Assembly: GCA_013140415.1 (NCBI GenBank)
Contig: JABFSW010000008.1
Coordinates: 1 to 6,630, forward strand
Length of the DNA: 6,630 nt
From: Nitrosarchaeum sp.
Lineage (GTDB): Archaea > Thermoproteota > Nitrososphaeria > Nitrososphaerales > Nitrosopumilaceae
Direction of reading: 5' to 3'
Shown here: positions 1 to 5,796 of the stretch, one piece after another
Numbering within the stretch: the first letter of the stretch is position 1
How the letters are laid out: each line of letters begins with the position of its first letter
Translations under genes and position numbers: made by a program
Notes under the pieces: model-generated
Databases searched by the model: none
The model's input: the letters and a program-made list of their open reading frames with translations, nothing else
Told to the model about the DNA's origin: nothing

Positions 1-128
1 GATTTTTCCCAAGTTGAAAACCAAGAAAGATTTTTTGCTTGTTTTTCCCAAAAAGCGATAAAATCAGATTCAGCTTCTTTCCTAGTTACAATGTCATTAT
101 TTCCAAGACCGAGGTTAATCTCTGACAT
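1..128 (-). CDS. N-terminus of probable AMP-forming acyl-CoA/acetyl-CoA synthetase (partial, runs off left edge)
   Basis: Reading the minus strand from an ATG at 126-128 gives 42 residues, starting MSEINLGLGNND, before the window ends. Residues 25-41 (AFWEKQAKNLSWFSTWE) fit the N-terminal segment of acetyl-CoA synthetase-type ligases, where a F-W-x-x-x-A-x-x-L-x-W-F/W pattern precedes the AMP-binding domain. Family role: ATP-dependent formation of an acyl-adenylate and then the acyl-CoA, in the cytoplasm; acetate, propionate or 3-hydroxypropionate are possible substrates, and nothing visible here decides which. The catalytic domains lie outside the window, so the call rests on the short N-terminal motif only. 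A TATA-like TTTACAAG (minus strand, 151-158) is centred about 26 nt before the ATG, so the mRNA is probably leaderless and the ATG is the likely start. It lies 58 bp downstream of cdvA but seems to have its own promoter. Confidence 0.62.
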   Translation of the reverse strand, partial: MSEINLGLGNNDIVTRKEAESDFIAFWEKQAKNLSWFSTWEK

Positions 129-150
129 CAAAATTGTGTAGAGTGTCAGA

Positions 151-158
151 CTTGTAAA
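151..158 (-). promoter_or_regulatory. TATA-like box for the acyl-CoA synthetase gene
   Basis: TTTACAAG on the minus strand, centred about 26-27 nt upstream of the ATG at 128. That is the archaeal TATA-to-start distance, so transcription would begin at or next to the start codon. It sits just beyond the T-rich tract that ends cdvA, which argues for separate transcription units. Confidence 0.4.
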
Positions 159-162
159 TGTT

Positions 163-186
163 AAAGAAAAAATAAGTTAAAAAAAA
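163..186 (-). terminator. T-rich archaeal terminator after cdvA
   Basis: Immediately after the cdvA TAA stop the minus strand has eight T residues (179-186), then six T residues (167-172) and a further TTT (163-165). Archaeal RNA polymerase stops at U-tracts without needing a hairpin, and no clear hairpin is seen here. A TATA-like box for the next gene follows directly. Confidence 0.6.
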
Positions 187-1023
187 TTATTGTGCTTCCA
201 TTCTGGCAAGCCAGTCGTCTTCGTTGTTAGATGTTACTGTTTTCACCTGTTTGGGTGGTTCTGGAATTGTTGGCAGAGATTCAGCAATAAAGGGTACTGC
301 TGAAGAGTATGTGACTGGTGCGGTAGGTGCCTCTGGAAGTATGCTCTGAATTTTTTGCGGTTCAGAATTGCCCAGATATGAAACGGCTGATTCTTGGAGA
401 TGTTTTTGTGGAGGAGCTGTTATGTTTAGTACTTCGGCATCAAGATCTGCAATTCTTCTCTTAACGTTTGAGATTTCTGCAGTTTCGTGAGTAACATGCT
501 CAATTAATTCTGCAGAGCATGTCTTTACTGTCTCAAATGTGTTATCAGAGATCTCATTGCTCTTGTATTGTACTTTGGCATCAAATAGCAACATCTTTGC
601 GGACTTGATCTGTTCATCTAACTCTGTCAATCTTGCTTCAAGCTTAGCTTTGATTTGTTGTTCTGCTTCATCTAATGATGCAAGTTTTGATTTGTATTTT
701 TCATGAATTATTTCTGCGTCTGCTTTCATGTCATCATTTTCAGAAACAATATCAATCAAGGCTTTTAGACGACGTAGAGTTAGTTGTTTTTCGCGAAGAA
801 GTCTTTGAGAGTCTAGTCTCCATTTTGGAATGAATATAACAACATTGCCTTGAACTACTAGTTGCTCATATTGAATTTGCTGTAATCCTTGAGAACCGCA
901 GTCAACGCCTACTGATTGGATGCTGCCATCAATGTCAGTTATTGTTCCAATGACTTTACCCATGAATGTTCCGTACATGTCTTTGACGTTTTTACCGATA
1001 ATATCGATATCGTCATGTGTCAT
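187..1023 (-). CDS. cdvA: CdvA, archaeal ESCRT-type cell division protein
   Basis: CdvA is the membrane/DNA-associated protein that marks the division site and recruits ESCRT-III (CdvB) in Cdv-dividing archaea. Three regions are visible in the 278 residues. Residues 8-68 form a PRC-barrel-like domain (G10-K-N-V-K-D-M-Y-G and I31-D-G-S-I, ending V-I-F-I-P-K-W at 62-68), matching the N-terminus of crenarchaeal CdvA. Residues 70-200 are a long charged helical region with heptad character, the expected coiled coil for filament formation. Residues 201-265 are a Pro/Thr/Ser-rich linker, followed by a short acidic-then-amphipathic tail at 266-278 (NNEDDWLARMEAQ). The tail may be the ESCRT-III-binding peptide known from Sulfolobus CdvA; that is inference. 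The ATG at 1023 is supported by a TATA-like element 22 nt before it. In Thaumarchaeota the cdv genes are dispersed rather than clustered, and no cdvB or cdvC is seen here. Length is normal for the family. Confidence 0.92.
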   Translation of the reverse strand: MTHDDIDIIGKNVKDMYGTFMGKVIGTITDIDGSIQSVGVDCGSQGLQQIQYEQLVVQGNVVIFIPKWRLDSQRLLREKQLTLRRLKALIDIVSENDDMKADAEIIHEKYKSKLASLDEAEQQIKAKLEARLTELDEQIKSAKMLLFDAKVQYKSNEISDNTFETVKTCSAELIEHVTHETAEISNVKRRIADLDAEVLNITAPPQKHLQESAVSYLGNSEPQKIQSILPEAPTAPVTYSSAVPFIAESLPTIPEPPKQVKTVTSNNEDDWLARMEAQ

Positions 1024-1040
1024 GGCTTAAGGTTCAGAGA

Positions 1041-1049
1041 TTTGTATAA
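1041..1049 (-). promoter_or_regulatory. TATA-like box for cdvA
   Basis: TTATACAAA on the minus strand, centred about 22 nt upstream of the cdvA ATG. This predicts a leaderless or nearly leaderless transcript. There is no ribosome-binding site before the ATG, which agrees. The intergenic stretch 1024-1214 is otherwise a shared upstream region between cdvA and the divergent gene at 1215; no other feature stands out in it. Confidence 0.45.
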
Positions 1050-1178
1050 CCGGCAAAGTGTGAGAAAGGTTACTAGTTTTGGTAAGATTATTTTGACAGT
1101 AATCAAGGTTAGAGAAAATTTAGAAAATGAAATAATTAGCCTCAGAAAAAAGTCATTGTCTTTGGATAATCAAAACTC

Positions 1179-1187
1179 TTAATTTTA
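1179..1187 (+). promoter_or_regulatory. TATA-like box for the 102-residue gene
   Basis: TTAATTTTA centred about 31 nt upstream of the ATG at 1215, predicting a start of transcription a few bases before the codon. No ribosome-binding site is seen, consistent with a leaderless or very short leader mRNA. Confidence 0.35.
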
Positions 1188-1214
1188 GAGGCAAAATCAG
1201 ATTAATTGTAAAGC

Positions 1215-1523
1215 ATGGGACTCAAAGCAGAAGACAAAATGGAACTAGAAAACTTGTTGAAAATAGCAACAAGTCAGATTCCAAAATATTTTAATTTAAT
1301 AAATTCAACAAAGGAAAAATGGGAAATTAAAAACATGCATGAGTGTATTTTTGGAATGGTTTTTGAAAAATATATTCATGATTCTGGTCAGTATCTAATA
1401 AACAAAAGAACAGATGAGAATCAACCCAATACAGTTGAAAATACAATGGAGTTATTTGATGCAGAAATTGAGATTTTTAATGATCATGTATTAGACATTA
1501 AAAGACAAATCTACGAGAACTAG
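1215..1523 (+). CDS. Small helical protein of unknown function
   Basis: I do not recognise this 102-residue protein. It has no signal peptide, membrane segment or cysteine pair (one Cys, C44). The composition is charged and rich in Glu, Lys, Ile, Asn, and the sequence looks wholly alpha-helical: residues 5-33, 38-65 and 73-100 could form three helices. It is probably cytoplasmic. The gene is supported by an uninterrupted frame with an ATG, a TATA-like element at the right distance, and a place between a divergent (cdvA) and a convergent neighbour that leaves it unshadowed. An alternative start is M9. It shares an upstream region with cdvA, so co-expression is possible, but nothing shows a role in division. 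Confidence 0.72.
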   Translation: MGLKAEDKMELENLLKIATSQIPKYFNLINSTKEKWEIKNMHECIFGMVFEKYIHDSGQYLINKRTDENQPNTVENTMELFDAEIEIFNDHVLDIKRQIYEN

Positions 1524-1604
1524 CATATAATTTTCTAAGATTTCACGAGTTTGAGAAAACTAAGATTCAAATGACTTTTGATTATGAGAATATAAAATCA
1601 GATA
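1524..1604. other. Convergent intergenic spacer with short T-rich tracts
   Basis: This 81-bp gap separates the ends of the 102-residue gene and the FN3 surface-protein gene. It has short T runs on the plus strand (TTTTC at 1531-1535, TTT at 1541-1543) and on the minus strand (TTTTATATT near 1590-1600), which may serve as weak terminators in both directions. The octamer CTAAGATT occurs at 1535-1542 and 1560-1567. No strong hairpin is seen. Confidence 0.35.
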
Positions 1605-3440
1605 CTACCAAAATTTCCACCAAGGTTTAGCTTTTGGTATTTCAATAAGAGTACACACGCCATCAATTAATTTTGTTCCGGTACCACATATTCCAAATTG
1701 AGGTGTTTCAACTTTAGGTTTCTCGACTTTTGGTTCATCTAATCCAACTGCCTCATAAATTGAAGAATATTCTGGGAAGTTTGTATCAAACCATTTTTTG
1801 TAAGTTGGTTCTTTGTTGTATCGATTAACATAAGACTGTGGATCTTTTGTTGTATCCACAAAGGAAGCCAGTCCTTTTGGTTCATCTAATCCAACTGCCT
1901 CATAAATTGAAGAATATTCTGGGAAGTTTGTATCAAACCATTTTTTGTAAGTTGGTTCTTTGTTGTATCTATCAATGTATGATTGTGGATCTTTTGATTT
2001 ATCAACAAATGAAGCAATTCCTAATTCTGATGTTGGTTCAGGTGTTGGTTCAGGTGTTGGTTCAGGTTTATTCAAAACATCATTCACGGTAATTGTAATT
2101 GATTGTCTATCAGTAGATGAACCTAAAGTCACAACGATATCAAATATGTACAATTTTGCACCCTGTAAATCAGTTGGAGTCCACGTAAACATGCCTGTGT
2201 TTGAATTGATTTTGGCACCAAATGGGGGGTTTTTGTCTAGGCTAAAGATCAGGCCATGTAATGAGTTATCAGTTACCTTGACAGCAAATGACAAAGACTT
2301 CCCTTCATCAATTGATAATTTGCCCAATGGATTCAGCTTAAGAGTAGCCACAGGAGTGGCTGTGACTTCATTTGATGCAGTACTTGTACCAACAGAATTT
2401 ATTGCATAAACTTTGTATGTGTATTTTGAATTTGTTATAAGACCTGTATGAGAATATGTTGTTGCAGTACTTTTTGTATCTGCTACTAGTGTAGAATTAG
2501 AGCCAGAGTCTTTTTTGACTTCAATTTTGTAACCGGTAATCGGAGAGTTGCCATCAGATGGTGACGGATTCCAAGAGAGATTAATTTGAGTCGAAGAAAT
2601 ACTTGTTGCAGTTAATTTTATTGGAGATGTGGGAATTGTGATGGTTGTGATAGTAGAAGAGGGAGTGACAGGTACATCAACTGAACTAATTAGTGGAGTA
2701 GCAGATGCAGTATTTGATGGTCCAGTAGAACCATAACCAATATTTGCTACAACTACAAATGAATATTTCTTATCAGTTACTAGATTACTTAGAATGTAAC
2801 TAGTAGTTTTCCCATTAGTTGAACCTACAGTATCACCATAAACATCAGTTGCAAACACAGGCTTAATTTCATATCCACTAATTGACTGACCAAATGTATT
2901 AGATGGTGGTTGCCATGAAAGTCTAATCTGAGTAGGATTAATTGCAGTAGCAGTTAATCCTCCCGGCACGGTTGTTGCTGCAGGTTTGACAGATGAACTT
3001 GATGATGGATTGCCAGTTCCGTTTGAATTTATTGCAGATACTTGATAAGTGTAAGTTTTGCTGGAATCTAGTCCTTGGTGAATAAATGATGTAGTAACAC
3101 TTTTGGTGTCTGCAGTAATAGCAATATAACTGGCAGAGCCTATTTTGTATTCAATTTTGTATCCTGTTATAGATGTCATATTCTTACTAAGAATAGGTTC
3201 GTCCCAGATAAGAATAACAGATGTTGGAGAAATAGGCGAGGTTTTAAGATTTTTTGGAGAACTTGGTGTAAAAGATGTAGAATTTGATGCAAATGCCTCA
3301 AGTATGTTATTATCAGTGTCTGCAACATATAGCAAATTATTTTTTATATCTAATGTTAGTCCTGATGCAACAACAATTAACAACGATAAACTAAAGCACA
3401 AACTAATGGATAGTATTCTATTCAAAGTACAAATATTCAA
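1605..3440 (-). CDS. Secreted FN3-domain surface protein with C-terminal tandem repeats
   Basis: A 611-residue exported protein, probably in or on the S-layer. Residues 1-27 are a signal peptide (hydrophobic core about 11-25). Residues 28-50 resemble a single NHL/beta-propeller blade (LLYVADTDNNIL). Fibronectin type III domains lie at about 60-152, 158-250 and 272-364, each with the early Trp (W79, W176, W290) and a Y-x-Y/F-x-V strand. Residues 366-453 fit an Ig/cadherin-like putative adhesin domain (S-I-D-E-G-K and G-M-F-T-W-T-P). A PEPT-type linker (459-470) leads to two 49-residue repeats (474-522, 523-571) and a tail with a Cys hairpin (C585, C596) ending in KPWWKFW. The only usable starts are TTG codons: TTG at 3440, with an in-frame stop 12 nt upstream, or TTG at residue 6; the first ATG is residue 88, past the signal peptide. 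Likely role: adhesion or surface scaffold. No enzyme motif is visible. Confidence 0.85.
   Translation of the reverse strand: MNICTLNRILSISLCFSLSLLIVVASGLTLDIKNNLLYVADTDNNILEAFASNSTSFTPSSPKNLKTSPISPTSVILIWDEPILSKNMTSITGYKIEYKIGSASYIAITADTKSVTTSFIHQGLDSSKTYTYQVSAINSNGTGNPSSSSSVKPAATTVPGGLTATAINPTQIRLSWQPPSNTFGQSISGYEIKPVFATDVYGDTVGSTNGKTTSYILSNLVTDKKYSFVVVANIGYGSTGPSNTASATPLISSVDVPVTPSSTITTITIPTSPIKLTATSISSTQINLSWNPSPSDGNSPITGYKIEVKKDSGSNSTLVADTKSTATTYSHTGLITNSKYTYKVYAINSVGTSTASNEVTATPVATLKLNPLGKLSIDEGKSLSFAVKVTDNSLHGLIFSLDKNPPFGAKINSNTGMFTWTPTDLQGAKLYIFDIVVTLGSSTDRQSITITVNDVLNKPEPTPEPTPEPTSELGIASFVDKSKDPQSYIDRYNKEPTYKKWFDTNFPEYSSIYEAVGLDEPKGLASFVDTTKDPQSYVNRYNKEPTYKKWFDTNFPEYSSIYEAVGLDEPKVEKPKVETPQFGICGTGTKLIDGVCTLIEIPKAKPWWKFW
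1728..2021 (-). repeat. Two 147-bp tandem repeats inside the FN3 gene
   Basis: Copy 1 (coding order) is 1875-2021 and copy 2 is 1728-1874, each 49 codons beginning G-[IL]-A-S-F-V-D and ending A-V-G-L-D-E-P-K. The segment 1727-1822 is identical base for base to 1874-1969 (96 bp), while the remaining 51 bp differ at about 14 positions. Key conserved residues in the protein are D-P-Q-S-Y, R-Y-N-K-E-P-T-Y, K-K-W-F and P-E-Y-S-S-I-Y. I have a recollection of this module in other thaumarchaeal surface proteins, but its function is unknown to me. Confidence 0.93.
2030..2065 (-). repeat. 12-bp tandem repeat coding for a Pro-Glu-Pro-Thr linker
   Basis: Three near-perfect copies of a 12-nt unit (TGTTGGTTCAGG on the plus strand) encode the PEPTPEPTPEPT stretch at residues 459-470. 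It separates the Ig/cadherin-like domain from the two C-terminal repeats and probably acts as an extended, stiff spacer. Such short in-frame repeats change number easily by slippage. Confidence 0.8.
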
Positions 3441-3584
3441 GTAAATCCAAATTTAATAAATAAGATAATAAATTTCACTATCCATTTGATCAATTGAGAT
3501 TAACAATTGTTACAGAAAATTAACACTTTAGCACATTATTAGATTTAAAAGATACTTATGCCAATATTTTATACGGGGGTAGAT
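3441..3584. promoter_or_regulatory. Divergent AT-rich promoter region between FN3 gene and 4-TM gene
   Basis: On the plus strand TTTAAAA (3544-3550) is a good TATA box that predicts a transcription start near 3573. It is followed by GGGGGT (3575-3580) four bases before the ATG at 3585. On the minus strand TTATTTATTAAAT-type sequence around 3449-3465 and TTTATTA around 3466-3472 are candidate TATA elements for the TTG start at 3440. No ribosome-binding site precedes that TTG. Confidence 0.5.
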
Positions 3585-4109
3585 ATGGAAGAGATTGGAA
3601 GTAAGTGGGCAAATAGATTCATAATTGCAGCTATTCTTCAAGGCGGCGTAATAACTGCAATGTCCATAGTCATTGTTGGAATACAAATGTCATATACCCA
3701 AGTAAACATCATACAATATCTATCATTATCTTTTGAAGGTACTGCAAAATGGTTCTTTTTGGGAATCATATTTTATTTAATTGTTGTACTTGCAGTAGCA
3801 GTATCTGCATTATTTTACAGTCATCTTGAAATTACATTAAAGAAAAAATTCTCCAAAGCATCAAACGTAATGGCAGCGATTCATCTAATTGGAATGAACA
3901 TAGGAGGGGCAGGAGCAATGATCATAATGGCATTTGCAGGATTGGCTGGAACTGGAGTACTTTCAATATTTACAGAAGGAAAGCTAGGTCCAAAATATCC
4001 TGCCATCATGGATTCTTTTATAGAACCAATTGGTGGATTTATCGCCATACTTGCATTGGGAGTAATATGTGGCGGGATAGGTTTCATATTGGCATTTAGA
4101 AGCAAATAA
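3585..4109 (+). CDS. Four-helix integral membrane protein of unknown function
   Basis: A 174-residue membrane protein I cannot name. Predicted transmembrane segments lie at about 12-35, 55-78, 94-121 and 147-171. The third is Gly/Ala/Met-rich and contains H100 in a H-L-I-G-M-N-I-G-G context; this recalls helices of haem-copper oxidase-type membrane proteins, but one His is far too little to assign a function. The loop between helices 3 and 4 carries G-P-K-Y-P. An in-frame ATG at 3558 would add nine residues (MPIFYTGVD), but it lies only about 8 nt after the TATA box, upstream of the expected transcript start. The ATG at 3585 has GGGGGT four bases before it, so I chose 3585. The gene converges with terC, 9 bp from its stop; the two are separately promoted, so no functional link follows. 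Confidence 0.8.
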   Translation: MEEIGSKWANRFIIAAILQGGVITAMSIVIVGIQMSYTQVNIIQYLSLSFEGTAKWFFLGIIFYLIVVLAVAVSALFYSHLEITLKKKFSKASNVMAAIHLIGMNIGGAGAMIIMAFAGLAGTGVLSIFTEGKLGPKYPAIMDSFIEPIGGFIAILALGVICGGIGFILAFRSK

Positions 4110-4118
4110 TTCTCTTGT

Positions 4119-5099
4119 TTATTCTTGTTTTGCAATCTTTGGTTTTCGTAGTAGCGAAGCAACAATAACTGTAGCCAGAATTACAAATACGATAATTAAC
4201 GAGGTTACAGTTGGGATGTGATAAAATTCTGAAATTATCATCTTTGTGCCAATAAATAGCAACAATACAATCAATCCAGGCTTGAGATAGTGGAATTTTT
4301 CCATCATACCGCCAATTAAAAAGTACAATGCCCTCAAACCTAAAATTGCAAATACGTTTGATGTGATTACTATGAACGGATCTCTGGTTATTGCTAAAAC
4401 AGCTGGAATAGAGTCCATTGCAAATACCAAATCAGTCAACTCAATAATTGCAAGGGCAACTAGTAATGGAGTAGCATGCAATATTCCATTAATTGGGACA
4501 ATGAACTTGTTTCCAACTAGACTAAGATTGACGGGCATAAATTTTTTTAGAATTCGAACTGCAATGTTTTTTTCTAATTCAATTTTCTTTTCTTCTTTTT
4601 GGATGATCATTCTAATTGCAGTATACCAAAGCAATCCACCAAAAATATAGATCATCCATTGGAAATTATCTAGTAACGATGCGCCAACAAGAATCAGTAC
4701 TATTCTCATTGCAATCGCACTTAAGATTCCAAATGAGAGAACCCGATGCTGATATTTATGAGGAATTCCTAAGGTAGTAAATACCAGCAAAAAGACAAAC
4801 ATGTTATCTACACTAAGCGATTTTTCTAGTGCATAACCAGTGACAAATTCTATCATCTTATCATTACCAAGTGTAAAGTAGATTACCACAGCAAAGACAC
4901 CCGCAAGAGAAATCCAAGTGATGGTCCAACCAAGTGCCTCTTTACTAGACATCACATGTTCTGTTTCAGTTGGCTTGGTTTTGCTCAATTTTCTTTTAAT
5001 TTTATGGAATAAACCAAGATCAATTGCTATTGTAACGGATAAAATTACAAAAAAGAGAATCCAAAGCTCTAATGTGATCACACCTGACTCTACTGGCAA
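4119..5099 (-). CDS. TerC/Alx family integral membrane protein
   Basis: A 326-residue TerC-family protein, about nine hydrophobic segments. The family's hallmark acidic motifs are present: D27 in the first helix (A-I-D-L-G-L-F), E92-K-S-L-S-V-D98-N in the second block, and E220-L-T-D223-L-V-F-A-M-D229-S-I-P-A in the second half, plus G285-T-K-M-I near the end. Bacterial members (Alx, TerC, MeeF/YceF) act in manganese export, tellurite resistance or metal loading of secreted enzymes; metal export is the best guess here, substrate unproven. The frame opens with TTG at 5099, with an in-frame TGA six nt upstream; a GTG at 5081 is an alternative that gives a more typical TerC N-terminus and has AGGT just before it. 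A TATA box at 5125-5132 predicts transcription from about 5102. The 88-bp upstream gap is too short to hold a yybP-ykoY manganese riboswitch on the transcript. Confidence 0.93.
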   Translation of the reverse strand: MPVESGVITLELWILFFVILSVTIAIDLGLFHKIKRKLSKTKPTETEHVMSSKEALGWTITWISLAGVFAVVIYFTLGNDKMIEFVTGYALEKSLSVDNMFVFLLVFTTLGIPHKYQHRVLSFGILSAIAMRIVLILVGASLLDNFQWMIYIFGGLLWYTAIRMIIQKEEKKIELEKNIAVRILKKFMPVNLSLVGNKFIVPINGILHATPLLVALAIIELTDLVFAMDSIPAVLAITRDPFIVITSNVFAILGLRALYFLIGGMMEKFHYLKPGLIVLLLFIGTKMIISEFYHIPTVTSLIIVFVILATVIVASLLRKPKIAKQE

Positions 5100-5124
5100 A
5101 TTGATTCATTTCATTTAGGCTATG

Positions 5125-5132
5125 ATTATAAA
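5125..5132 (-). promoter_or_regulatory. TATA box for the TerC-family gene
   Basis: TTTATAAT on the minus strand, centred about 26-29 nt before the TTG at 5099. It places transcription start at or just before the first usable codon, so the mRNA is leaderless (TTG start) or has a leader of about 20 nt (GTG at 5081). It also shows that this gene does not depend on read-through from the Cys-rich secreted gene upstream. Confidence 0.5.
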
Positions 5133-5187
5133 TCAATCTTGAGATCTAGTTGGATTAGAGCCAATGTGTTTTAAGATCTACACATAT

Positions 5188-5751
5188 CTAAATTGGAATT
5201 GTTGCCCAGCCTCTTTCAAATAACTTTGCCTTTGTTTCTGATTTGACACAAGCTGGTGAACCATCACTGTTTTTTATAATTAAAACAAGAGTTGATTTGC
5301 AATTAATCAAATCGGGCGAGATGCCATTTTTAGATTGTTTTAAGGGCGACAAAACAATTCCGGGGGTATTTTTAGATACGCTGATTATTGCAACATATTC
5401 TTGAGAGATATCCTTTGTACTAACAGGATAGGGCAAGACATCAATTATAGTAATTTCATATGAATCTACACGAAAGGTTTTGGCGTCATTTGTATTGAGA
5501 GTTATTGCTTGGTATTGAGTTTGATTGTAAATACGAAGTGTAACAGAAGCACGTCCCTCCCAAATACATGTCACATCTGAAGGACATCTAGAATCTTCTA
5601 TTCCTGAAAACTCTACATCAAAACTGTCAACAGATAATGTTTGATGTAATCTTATCATAAGCGGTTCATCGAGAGATATTTCTTCAGGTTCTAATGCAAA
5701 AGATACCCCCACAGTCCCAATTAAAATCAAAAAAAGTACAATGTATTTCAT
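5188..5751 (-). CDS. Secreted two-domain cysteine protein with thaumarchaeal C-terminal module
   Basis: A 187-residue exported protein of unknown function. Residues 1-19 are a clear signal peptide (MKYIVLFLILIGTVGVSFA, cleavage before L20). Residues 25-127 look all-beta and carry S54-R-C56-P-S-D-V-T-C62-I-W-E-G-R-A, a motif also seen in small bacterial secreted proteins and lipoproteins; C56 and C62 probably form a disulfide. Residues 134-183 are a separate module: S135-P-L-K-Q, then C151, then I-I-K-x-x-D-G-S-P-A-C168-V-K-S-E-T and E179-R-G-W. I associate this module with the C-termini of many thaumarchaeal exported proteins; its role is not known to me. It ends very near the C-terminus, so the first domain is the variable part. 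There is no lipobox or C-terminal membrane anchor, so release or S-layer association is likely. ATG start, own promoter. Confidence 0.85.
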   Translation of the reverse strand: MKYIVLFLILIGTVGVSFALEPEEISLDEPLMIRLHQTLSVDSFDVEFSGIEDSRCPSDVTCIWEGRASVTLRIYNQTQYQAITLNTNDAKTFRVDSYEITIIDVLPYPVSTKDISQEYVAIISVSKNTPGIVLSPLKQSKNGISPDLINCKSTLVLIIKNSDGSPACVKSETKAKLFERGWATIPI

Positions 5752-5768
5752 TATTTGAATAGATGAAG

Positions 5769-5796
5769 GATTAGAAGTTCATAAGGGCTTCTAATC
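5769..5796. promoter_or_regulatory. Perfect 9-bp inverted repeat at the predicted start of transcription
   Basis: GATTAGAAG (5769-5777) and CTTCTAATC (5788-5796) are a perfect dyad with a 10-bp spacer. It begins 17 nt upstream of the secreted gene's ATG and sits directly downstream of a TATA-like TTTACAAAA (minus strand, 5797-5805), so it covers the predicted transcript start near 5774. That is a usual place for archaeal repressor operators. On the plus strand it is followed by TTTT (5797-5800), so a terminator hairpin is an alternative reading. Confidence 0.5.

Noticed and set aside
916..1182. Plus-strand frame of 88 codons
   Set aside because: Two fifths of it is antisense to cdvA, it has no family motif, and it covers the cdvA promoter.
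1728..2021. CRISPR-like or mobile-element repeat
   Set aside because: The repeats are directly adjacent, in frame, multiples of three, and encode a coherent protein module, so they are coding repeats.
1838..2409. Two plus-strand frames (1838-2092 and 1960-2409)
   Set aside because: Both are antisense to the FN3 surface-protein gene; their repeated Val/Gln and Gly/Ser runs are just the complement of the PEPT linker codons.
3145..3444. Plus-strand frame antisense to the N-terminus of the FN3 protein
   Set aside because: No motif or initiation signal; the minus-strand reading shows signal peptide and FN3 structure.
3881..4165. Minus-strand frame across the end of the 4-TM gene
   Set aside because: Antisense to transmembrane codons and overlapping the terC end; its Pro/Ile-rich content is the complement of hydrophobic helices.
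4363..4650. Plus-strand frames inside terC (4363-4650, 4918-5118)
   Set aside because: Antisense to conserved TerC motifs; no independent support.
5100..5187. Possible yybP-ykoY manganese riboswitch before the TerC gene
   Set aside because: The gap is 88 bp and the TATA box places transcription start next to the first codon, leaving no leader for a riboswitch.
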